Shown one piece after another: positions 7,976-13,945 of a DNA stretch of 13,945 bases. Below the pieces are notes generated by a model that did no database searches, had not been told where the DNA came from, and saw nothing but the letters and a program-made list of their open reading frames with translations. The stretch's first letter is position 1, and each line of letters starts with the position of its first letter. A program made the position numbers and the translations under genes. The stretch comes from Bacteroidales bacterium UBA2198 (GTDB lineage: Bacteria > Bacteroidota > Bacteroidia > Bacteroidales > VadinHA17), in NCBI GenBank assembly GCA_002328625.1, contig DCVC01000261.1, positions 1-13,945 on the forward strand, given 5' to 3'.

Positions 7976-8281
7976 TTAAAGAACGCTGTTACTCTTTTCT
8001 TCAAGCACCGAATCAATTTTAAGAATCAGTTCATTTATGGCATCCGGGAGCTCATCATTACTTAACTTCTCCTCATCTTCTGTCAGCTTGATCACATATT
8101 GCAGAGCAGCCATTGCCAGAAAATCCTGTACATCTTTGTCAGTATAGCGCTGTTTGTATTGCAGCACCTTTTCATTAATCATCCTGGCCGCCTTTCTGAT
8201 CTTTTCCTCATTTTCCCGTTCAACCTTTAATGGATAATACCTGTCCGCCACATTTACTCTGATCGAAAGTTTATCATCCAT
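7976..8281 (-). CDS. zapA: Cell division protein ZapA
   Basis: Small cytosolic protein that binds and bundles FtsZ filaments at midcell. The 101 aa match the family length (about 85-110). The N-terminal part (residues 3-20, LSIRVNVADRYYPLKVE) is the beta-strand head that contacts FtsZ. Residues 21-43 (ENEEKIRKAARMINEKVLQYKQR) form the next helix, and the DVQDFLAMAALQYVIKL stretch begins the long dimerising coiled coil to the C-terminus. The start ATG at 8281 lies 9 bp after the stop of the upstream coiled-coil gene, so they are almost certainly co-transcribed. The probable 6S RNA and rny lie downstream. Confidence 0.92.
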   Translation of the reverse strand: MDDKLSIRVNVADRYYPLKVERENEEKIRKAARMINEKVLQYKQRYTDKDVQDFLAMAALQYVIKLTEDEEKLSNDELPDAINELILKIDSVLEEKSNSVL

Positions 8282-8290
8282 TTCTATATT

Positions 8291-8584
8291 TTATCTGTTT
8301 AAAAGAGCAACACATCTATCAATTTCCCGCACTAATTCTATTATCTTCTTCTTCGCTTCCGTCGCATTTTCACCCTCACCCAGCAATGCTCCTGAGAATT
8401 TAATCCTTTCGTATTTAGTTTCTAATTCTTTTATTTTTTCATTACGTTCATCGATCCATATCACCAACTCTCTGTTCCTTTTAACTAGTTCCTCACGTTC
8501 CGACCGAAGGTTTTTATATCTGGTTAACAATTCATCAAGCTTTCTGTTCAGAATTTTTAATTCTTCATAACCCTCACCGGACAT
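8291..8584 (-). CDS. Small coiled-coil protein encoded upstream of zapA (possible ZapB-like partner)
   Basis: A 97-residue, highly charged protein with no signal peptide or membrane helix. Residues 5 to about 62 show heptad-like spacing of Leu, Ile and Val among Lys, Glu and Arg (ILNRKLDELLTRY, then LVKRNRELVIWIDERNEKI), which predicts a long coiled coil. A short Gly/Asn break (LLGEGENATE, 68-77) precedes a C-terminal amphipathic helix ending VREIDRCVALLNR. It is the first gene of the minus-strand unit, 9 bp upstream of zapA, with its own promoter at 8601-8631. The position and shape suggest a division-ring partner of ZapA, comparable to ZapB, but I see no diagnostic motif; function is inferred from context only. 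Confidence 0.8.
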   Translation of the reverse strand: MSGEGYEELKILNRKLDELLTRYKNLRSEREELVKRNRELVIWIDERNEKIKELETKYERIKFSGALLGEGENATEAKKKIIELVREIDRCVALLNR

Positions 8585-8600
8585 AATAAAATCTTTACTA

Positions 8601-8631
8601 CAAAGTTAATATTGTTAATCAAATTTTCAAA
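8601..8631 (-). promoter_or_regulatory. Bacteroidota-type promoter for the coiled-coil gene/zapA unit
   Basis: On the minus strand a -33 TTTG (8631-8628) is followed after 19 bp by a -7 TAACTTTG (8608-8601), an exact fit to TAnnTTTG of the Bacteroidota primary sigma factor. Transcription would begin near 8595, leaving a leader of about 10 nt before the ATG at 8584. Confidence 0.7.
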
Positions 8632-8647
8632 AATTTACAATAAATAG

Positions 8648-8678
8648 TTTGGTTGAATAACCCAGAAGTATAGCTTTG
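8648..8678 (+). promoter_or_regulatory. Bacteroidota-type promoter for the M23 peptidase gene
   Basis: TTTG at 8648-8651, a 19-bp spacer and TAGCTTTG at 8671-8678 match the TTTG/TAnnTTTG consensus. The start of transcription would be near 8685, about 30 nt before the ATG at 8714. It lies back to back with the minus-strand promoter at 8601-8631, with identical spacing. Confidence 0.7.
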
Positions 8679-8713
8679 CACTGCAATTGGAGAGCCGAAA
8701 CAAACTGTAATTT

Positions 8714-10435
8714 ATGCATATCTTTAAAATTATAACACTCTGCATATTATTTTTAGACATTCTTGATGAAACGCCAAAAGACAAAACGATTTTTATATCT
8801 CCGGTAAAGATTCCGTTAGCGCTTTCTGCCAATTTTGGGGAACTCAGGCCTGATCATTTCCATTCGGGGCTTGATATAAAAACGCAAGGAGTTACTGGTA
8901 AGGAAATAGTCGCTGCTGCTTCAGGATATGTTTACAGGATAAGTGTGTCCCCGGGAGGATTCGGGAAGGCTCTCTATATCAGACATCCATCGGGTTACTC
9001 GACAGTTTATGGACATCTTGACAGATTCGCCCCTGAGATAGAGGAATACGTTATTACACGTCAGTATGAGGAAAAGAGCTTTCTAATCTCTCTCTTTACA
9101 CCCAAGGATAAATTTCATTTTCACCAGGGTGATGTTATTGCCTATTCAGGAAATACAGGCAGTTCATCCGGACCTCATCTACATTATGAAATCAGGAGAA
9201 CAGATGGTGAAATACCTGTAAATCCGCTTCTGTTTGATTTTGGAATAGGTGATGATCTGGAACCTGTCATCGAGAAACTTGCCATTTATCCAGTAGGGCA
9301 GAAAACATTGATAAACAATCAGAACAAGCCTTTTAAGATAAATGTGGCAGGAGGTCATGGCAACTATTACATCCCATCCCATACTGAGATAAGGATCAGT
9401 GGATCGGCAGGCTTTGGGATAAAAGCATACGACCTGCTGAACAACAGTTATAATAAATGCGCCGTCTATTCAATTTCACTTTCAATCGACAGCATACCTG
9501 TTTATAAATACATTATGGATGCTTTTTCTTTTAACGAAACAAAATATATCAACAGCCATATTGATTATGAATCATTTATAAGGGAAAAGATATATTTTCA
9601 GAGAGCATATATGCTTCCGAATGATAAGCTGAGTGTTTATAAAGATGTAATTAATAACGGAGTTTTTAATTTTGTTGAAAATAAGAAACATCACATTGAG
9701 ATCGTTGTAACGGATATTAACAACAATAAATCCGTGCTCTCTTTCAATGTGAGATCACTTCCTCCAAAATCGTCCGGTGATCACCCAAAGAGTGAAAATT
9801 ATTTTGTCATCATGCCGTACGGCAGAAATAACAGGTTCGTATCAAAGAATCTGTCAGTGAATATCCCGTCAGGCTCCCTGTACGACACCTTGTTTTTTGA
9901 ATATAAAAGAACGCCTGGAAATAATGGAATGTACTCAGACATACATCATGTACACAACAGGTTTACTCCGGTGCACAAGCCATACACTCTTTCTATACGA
10001 CCTGGCAAGATCCCTGCAGGGAAAGAATCAAAGATGTTGATTGTACAGATGGCAGAAGATATGAAAAGGAATCCCCTTAGCAGCAGGTGGGAAGATGGTT
10101 ATCTTGTTACCAATGCCGTTTCATTTGGTTCTTTTTATATAGGTATTGATACGGTTCCACCGGTAATAACTCCAAATGGACTCTTTCCGGGAGCTGACTT
10201 AACAGGAAGGAATGAACTTCGTATCAGGATTACGGATAATTTTTCGGGAATAAAATCTTATGAGCCTTTAATTGACGGAAAATGGGCGCTGTTTGAGTAC
10301 GATCAGAAGAATAGTCTGCTTGTTTACCGGTTTGATTCAAAGAGAATTCAAAAGGGATCTAATCATACTTTTTCCCTGAGGGTGACTGACAACAGGGATA
10401 ATCAAAGTGTGTACACTTGTGAATTTACCTGGTAA
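8714..10435 (+). CDS. Secreted M23-family metallopeptidase with long C-terminal extension
   Basis: Exported zinc endopeptidase of the LytM/lysostaphin type, expected to cut peptidoglycan cross-links or to act as an envelope regulator. The 573 aa begin with a short hydrophobic signal (residues 2-17). The M23 domain spans about 30-185: HFHSGLD (48-54) gives zinc ligands His50 and Asp54, YGHL gives His101, and PHLHYEI (154-160) gives His155 and His157. All needed residues are present, so activity is likely. Between YGHL and the HxH is a charged insert (about 107-135). Residues 190-573 form a beta-rich extension that I cannot assign; its last part (DTVPPVITP, then ITDNFSGIKSYEPLIDGKW) resembles an Ig-like fold. 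The gene diverges from the coiled-coil/zapA unit and has its own promoter; the ATG has no strong ribosome-binding site. Confidence 0.9.
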   Translation: MHIFKIITLCILFLDILDETPKDKTIFISPVKIPLALSANFGELRPDHFHSGLDIKTQGVTGKEIVAAASGYVYRISVSPGGFGKALYIRHPSGYSTVYGHLDRFAPEIEEYVITRQYEEKSFLISLFTPKDKFHFHQGDVIAYSGNTGSSSGPHLHYEIRRTDGEIPVNPLLFDFGIGDDLEPVIEKLAIYPVGQKTLINNQNKPFKINVAGGHGNYYIPSHTEIRISGSAGFGIKAYDLLNNSYNKCAVYSISLSIDSIPVYKYIMDAFSFNETKYINSHIDYESFIREKIYFQRAYMLPNDKLSVYKDVINNGVFNFVENKKHHIEIVVTDINNNKSVLSFNVRSLPPKSSGDHPKSENYFVIMPYGRNNRFVSKNLSVNIPSGSLYDTLFFEYKRTPGNNGMYSDIHHVHNRFTPVHKPYTLSIRPGKIPAGKESKMLIVQMAEDMKRNPLSSRWEDGYLVTNAVSFGSFYIGIDTVPPVITPNGLFPGADLTGRNELRIRITDNFSGIKSYEPLIDGKWALFEYDQKNSLLVYRFDSKRIQKGSNHTFSLRVTDNRDNQSVYTCEFTW

Positions 10436-10470
10436 GAACCTTATCCTCACCCCTCCTGTTTGGGGAATAT

Positions 10471-11370
10471 TTAATATATCCTTGCCGGGTAGATGCCCTT
10501 TCTGATCATCTTCTTTATATTCTCCACAACAAAAGGTTTGTCTTCCCGGTATGTAACGCCAAACCACCTCTCATTGCTCATAAGGATCTTAATTCTGATA
10601 TCACCATTCTTTACAAACTTATCCAGCGAAGTTGGTATATCCAGTTCTGATTTAGGATCCATCCCATGATTATTAACGAAGTTGGTGAATTCTTCTCTGA
10701 GAAAATGGTAGCAGGATGGTTTAAAGCCAAAAAGATTCATTGAAACTATTTCATCGCCTGTAAAGAAGAGTTCCTGTCCTTCTGGCCCGGGAGCTTTTGC
10801 CCCGCTACCGGTTTTCTCAATCTGTCGTGTTTCGACTATATGCTGAAGTAATCCGTTTGGATCTGCTTTACAAACACCCCTGTTAACATGTCCATGATCG
10901 GATAAAGTGTTCCCTAGTTTATACCCGATAATGGTATAACAATCAGGATCCATATCGTACAGAAGGAAATCATGAAGTATCTTAAAAGATTCAACACCAT
11001 AGTAATCATCGGCATTTATCACACCAAAAGGCTCTCTTATTTTGTGTTCAGTAACAAGAATTGCGTGGCTGGTTCCCCATGGTTTCTGACGTTCAGGCGT
11101 CACCTGAACCCCTTCGGGAAGATCAGTAATCTCCTGGAAAACATAGTCAACTTCTATTTTCCCCATTAACTTCTCAACAAATCTCTCTTTTACCTGATCC
11201 TCAATATCTCTTCTTATAACAAAGACTATTTTTCCAAAACCGGCTCTTATTGCATCATAAATTGAATAATCAATTATTGTTTCACCTGAAGGGCCTACTT
11301 CGTCGAGTTGTTTATTACCTCCATAACGGGAGCCCATTCCGGCAGCCAGAACTAACAGAGTTGGTTTCAT
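10471..11370 (-). CDS. Nucleotidyltransferase family protein (sugar-phosphate nucleotidylyltransferase-like)
   Basis: Rossmann-like nucleotidyltransferase; relatives join NTP and a sugar phosphate into a nucleotide sugar. The start chosen is the ATG at 11370 (299 aa), since the family begins directly with the nucleotide-binding loop, here LVLAAGMGSRYGGNKQ (6-21). The frame is open for 31 more codons upstream, but that stretch is AT-rich and does not look like family sequence. Other signs are the PWGTSHAIL base/sugar-pocket segment (97-105) and INADDYYG (118-124), whose acidic residues should bind magnesium. It has no same-strand neighbour: it converges with the M23 gene (35-bp gap) and diverges from cutC. 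The exact substrate (hexose-1-phosphate, choline phosphate or other) cannot be fixed from sequence. Confidence 0.85.
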   Translation of the reverse strand: MKPTLLVLAAGMGSRYGGNKQLDEVGPSGETIIDYSIYDAIRAGFGKIVFVIRRDIEDQVKERFVEKLMGKIEVDYVFQEITDLPEGVQVTPERQKPWGTSHAILVTEHKIREPFGVINADDYYGVESFKILHDFLLYDMDPDCYTIIGYKLGNTLSDHGHVNRGVCKADPNGLLQHIVETRQIEKTGSGAKAPGPEGQELFFTGDEIVSMNLFGFKPSCYHFLREEFTNFVNNHGMDPKSELDIPTSLDKFVKNGDIRIKILMSNERWFGVTYREDKPFVVENIKKMIRKGIYPARIY

Positions 11371-11529
11371 TTTATTATTTTTAGAATGCACAATTATACA
11401 GAAAATATTGCTATTTTTATATAACTGAAACATTAAAATTGGTCTTCTTTTTATCAGGATCAAGAGGTTTTGGGAATATCAATCCACATCGCATCCTTCA
11501 GTGACAGTATAACGAGAATAATCCGATCA

Positions 11530-12282
11530 ATGAGAATGAGTATCAGTCTTGAAATCTGTGTTGACAGTGTTGAATCAGCCATTAGTGCTCAGGAGGCTGG
11601 TGCTGACCGTATTGAACTCTGTGATAATCTTACTGAAGGGGGCACCACTCCCAGTTACGGAGCAATAGTTTCAGCCAGAAACAACCTTGATATCGGGCTC
11701 AATGTCATAATAAGGCCCAGGGGAGGAGATTTCCTTTATTCTGATCTTGAATATGACATCATGAGAAGAGATATTGACATCTGCGGAGAATCAGGTGTTG
11801 ATGGAGTTGTATTGGGTATCTTAAGACCTGAAGGTACAATTGATATTGACCGTAGCGCCAGGCTTATTGAATTTGCAAATCCGATGACAGCAACCTTCCA
11901 CAGGGCGTTCGATATGTGTTCCGAACCATTACAGGGGCTGGAGGATGTAATTAGTACCGGAGCTTCAAGACTACTTACTTCAGGATTGAGAAATAAGGCC
12001 GTTGATGGTCTCGAACTTATAAGACAGCTCATTGTTCAGGCAGATGAAAGGATAATAATAATGCCGGGTGGAGGAATAGATGAAACCAATATTACTCTGG
12101 CAGCCTCTATAACAAGGGCAAAAGAGATACATCTTACAGGAAGAAAAATAATTGATAGCGAGATGATATTCAGGAGACAGGGAATATCAATGGGCGGGAT
12201 ATCTGGTATTCCCGAGTTTTCACGAAAAGTGACCGACATTGAAAAAATCAAGAGTATCATTTCTTTGCTCAAATTGATCTGA
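11530..12282 (+). CDS. cutC: CutC family protein (copper homeostasis family)
   Basis: TIM-barrel cytosolic protein historically linked to copper tolerance; its biochemical role is not settled. With the ATG at 11530 it has 250 aa, close to E. coli CutC (248). A second ATG at 11536 is equally possible, and the longer open frame back to 11470 adds 20 residues that do not belong to the family. Signature segments: LEICVDSVESA (7-17), AGADRIELCDNLTEGGTTPS (23-42), IRPRGGDF (61-68), TFHRAFD (122-128), LTSG (149-152) and MPGGGI (178-183). It diverges from the nucleotidyltransferase gene with 159 bp between starts; I find no convincing promoter there. The gene ends 8 bp before the promoter of the next gene. 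Confidence 0.92.
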   Translation: MRMSISLEICVDSVESAISAQEAGADRIELCDNLTEGGTTPSYGAIVSARNNLDIGLNVIIRPRGGDFLYSDLEYDIMRRDIDICGESGVDGVVLGILRPEGTIDIDRSARLIEFANPMTATFHRAFDMCSEPLQGLEDVISTGASRLLTSGLRNKAVDGLELIRQLIVQADERIIIMPGGGIDETNITLAASITRAKEIHLTGRKIIDSEMIFRRQGISMGGISGIPEFSRKVTDIEKIKSIISLLKLI

Positions 12283-12289
12283 CTTATCC

Positions 12290-12319
12290 TTTGAAATTTT
12301 GTTCAGCTTGTTACCTTTG
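12290..12319 (+). promoter_or_regulatory. Bacteroidota-type promoter for the C69 dipeptidase gene
   Basis: TTTG at 12290-12293, an 18-bp spacer and TACCTTTG at 12312-12319 match the TTTG/TAnnTTTG pattern. Transcription would start near 12326 and leave an AT-rich leader of about 50 nt before the ATG at 12375. The promoter begins right after the cutC stop, so the dipeptidase need not depend on cutC transcription. Confidence 0.6.
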
Positions 12320-12374
12320 TGGTTCTATAGTTAATAAACAGTAATAATGATATGTAAATAACTAATTTTATTTT

Positions 12375-13945
12375 ATGAGAAGATCAATAAGTATTTCACT
12401 GCTGGTTTTGTTAGCAGGTCTGTTACCGGAGCAAAAAACGAGTGCCTGCACAAATTTTCTTATTACAAAAGGAGCATCAAAGGATGGATCTGTAATGATA
12501 ACTTATTCTGCAGATTCACATGTTCTTTACGGAGAGCTGTATTTTTGGCCTGCAAAAACCTGGTCTGCCGGATCAATGGTGGACGTTTATGAGTGGGACA
12601 CAGGTAAATTTCTGGGAAGCATTCCCCAGGTTCTTCGCACATACTCTGTAGTCGGGAACATGAATCAGCACCAGCTCTCCATAGGGGAAACAACTTTTGG
12701 CGGACGTCCTGAACTTGCTGATTCAACAGGAATTATTGACTATGGCACCCTTATTTATTTTACTCTTCAACGTGCGAAAAATGCCAGAGAAGCTATTTCC
12801 ACTTTTTCCCGGTTATTGAGCGACCATGGTTATGCAAGTTCAGGTGAGTCTTTTTCAATAGCCGATGCCAATGAAGCATGGATTTTGGAACTTGTGGGCA
12901 AAGGACAGGGTAAAAAAGGTGCAGTGTGGGTTGCCCGGAGAATTCCCGACGGATATATTTCCGGACATGCTAATCATCCGAGGATCACAACCTTTCCATT
13001 AGCTGACGGGGTAAAATCGATCACCTCAAAAGAACTAAACAAGATTCACAATCCTGAAGTAGAAACAGTTTATGCTTATGATGTAATAGATGTTGCCCGC
13101 GGTTTAGGATGGTATGAGGGTGCAGACAAGGATTTCAGTTTCAGCGACACTTATGCACCTCTGGACTTTGGCGGCGCAAGGTTTTGTGAAGCAAGGGTAT
13201 GGTCAGGTTTTAATATGGTGAACAGTCAGATGGCTCAATATCTCGATTATGCAATGGGTGAAAACTTAGCAAACCGGATGCCGCTGTGGATAAAGCCTGA
13301 TAATAAGATCAGTGTGAAGGATGTGATGGCTATGATGCGTAATTACTACCAGGACACACCGATGGATATGACCAAAGATGTTGGCGCAGGACCTTATGGA
13401 AGTACGGTAAGATGGAGACCTATGACATGGAAGGTTGATGGTGTTACATACATACATGAAAGAGCTATTTCAACACAACAGACAGGTTTCTCATTTGTTG
13501 CTCAGAGCCGTTCATGGCTGCCTGATCCGGTTGGAGGTATCTTCTGGTTTGGTGTTGATGATACCTACTATACTGTATATTCACCTATCTATTGCGGAAT
13601 AACAAGGGTTCCCGAAGCATTTGCAGCAGGCAACGGAGATATGATGACTTTCAGCGAAGACTCAGGTTTCTGGGTATTTAACCAGGTAACCAACTTTGCC
13701 TACACCCGCACCCGGCTACTGATAGATGACCTGCAGAACAAGCAGAGAGAACTGGAAGATGGTTATGTTACCGAGACCGCTGATGTCGACAAGTCAGCTG
13801 CGGAATTATATGAAAAAAGTCATAAGAAAGCTGTTAAATTCCTGACAGAATATTCGGTCAAAGCAGGTAACAAAACGGTATCACAGTGGAAAGAACTTTA
13901 CAAATTTCTTTTTACAAAGTATGTAGATGGTAATGTTAAGGAAAG
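12375..13945 (+). CDS. Secreted peptidase family C69 dipeptidase (3' truncated by window)
   Basis: Ntn-hydrolase of the PepD/dipeptidase A family, which cleaves dipeptides with an N-terminal Cys nucleophile. The frame is open from the ATG at 12375 to the window end (523 codons, no stop), so the C-terminus is missing. Residues 1-24 form a signal peptide (MRRSISISLLVLLAG core, ending TSA); Cys25 follows directly in CTNFLITKGASKDG, so cleavage after Ala24 would expose the catalytic cysteine. Other family segments are MITYSADSH (41-49), YSVVGNMNQHQLSIGETTFGG (about 90-110), WILELVG and ARRIPDGYISGHANHPRI, and later DVGAGPYGS with SRSWLPDPVGG. The visible tail is helical and charged. The protein probably acts in the periplasm or is surface-exposed and helps peptide scavenging. 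It has its own promoter upstream. Confidence 0.93.
   Translation, partial: MRRSISISLLVLLAGLLPEQKTSACTNFLITKGASKDGSVMITYSADSHVLYGELYFWPAKTWSAGSMVDVYEWDTGKFLGSIPQVLRTYSVVGNMNQHQLSIGETTFGGRPELADSTGIIDYGTLIYFTLQRAKNAREAISTFSRLLSDHGYASSGESFSIADANEAWILELVGKGQGKKGAVWVARRIPDGYISGHANHPRITTFPLADGVKSITSKELNKIHNPEVETVYAYDVIDVARGLGWYEGADKDFSFSDTYAPLDFGGARFCEARVWSGFNMVNSQMAQYLDYAMGENLANRMPLWIKPDNKISVKDVMAMMRNYYQDTPMDMTKDVGAGPYGSTVRWRPMTWKVDGVTYIHERAISTQQTGFSFVAQSRSWLPDPVGGIFWFGVDDTYYTVYSPIYCGITRVPEAFAAGNGDMMTFSEDSGFWVFNQVTNFAYTRTRLLIDDLQNKQRELEDGYVTETADVDKSAAELYEKSHKKAVKFLTEYSVKAGNKTVSQWKELYKFLFTKYVDGNVKE

Noticed and set aside
8635..8832. Short minus-strand open frame across the divergent gap
   Set aside because: It crosses the plus-strand promoter and overlaps the M23 signal peptide on the opposite strand; no family resemblance or plausible start context.
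10450..10465. CCCC...GGGG mini-hairpin between the convergent M23 and nucleotidyltransferase genes as a terminator
   Set aside because: Only 4 bp with an 8-base loop and no U-tract; too weak to annotate.
11371..11463. 31-codon upstream extension of the nucleotidyltransferase frame
   Set aside because: It is AT-rich, begins with residues unlike the family, and the ATG at 11370 leads straight into the LVLAAGMGSR nucleotide-binding loop.
11470..11529. 20-codon upstream extension of cutC from a TTG
   Set aside because: CutC proteins begin close to the LEICVDS segment; the ATG at 11530 gives the usual family length.
12463..12726. Minus-strand open frame at the right end
   Set aside because: It is antisense to the C69 dipeptidase, whose frame is open to the window end and carries clear family motifs.
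1..13945. Mobile element, CRISPR, defence or biosynthetic cluster
   Set aside because: No transposase, integrase, direct repeat array or unfamiliar multi-gene cassette is visible; all large frames fit known housekeeping or envelope families.

Overview
The window reads as a piece of a Bacteroidota chromosome, most likely Bacteroidales or a close relative. The evidence is a zapA - structured RNA - rny gene order, three promoters of the Bacteroidota type (TTTG, 18-19 bp, TAnnTTTG), weak or absent Shine-Dalgarno sequences, and moderate-to-low GC. Protein families and their order are housekeeping or envelope-related. I see no tRNA, rRNA, insertion sequence, integrase, CRISPR array or defence cassette.

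Layout. (1) 1-3006, plus strand: the C-terminal half of an RND efflux permease, followed by an overlapping TolC-like outer-membrane channel gene. (2) 3040-3903, plus: a uridine-phosphorylase-family nucleoside phosphorylase. A 28-bp near-perfect palindrome at 3906-3933 marks its convergent junction with the next block. (3) 8584 down to 3923, minus: a run of a small coiled-coil gene, zapA, a probable 6S RNA, rny, a UDP-GlcNAc 2-epimerase-family gene and a WbpP/TviC-type UDP-GlcNAc 4-epimerase gene. (4) 8714-10435, plus: a secreted M23 metallopeptidase, divergent from block 3, with two back-to-back promoters in the 129-bp gap. (5) 11370-10471, minus: a sugar nucleotidyltransferase-like protein. 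(6) 11530-12282, plus: CutC. (7) 12375 to the window end, plus: a secreted C69 dipeptidase that runs off the edge.

How they fit together. Most products serve the cell envelope or cell cycle: efflux through both membranes, peptidoglycan cleavage (M23), division-ring assembly (ZapA and its coiled-coil neighbour) and activated amino sugars for surface glycans (the two epimerases, perhaps the nucleotidyltransferase). The zapA-RNA-rny segment joins division, global transcription control (6S RNA on RNA polymerase) and mRNA turnover (RNase Y).

No clearly new multi-gene system is visible. The best second looks are the 7760-7958 RNA, the coiled-coil gene upstream of zapA, the palindrome at 3906-3933, and the substrate questions for the 2-epimerase and the phosphorylase.
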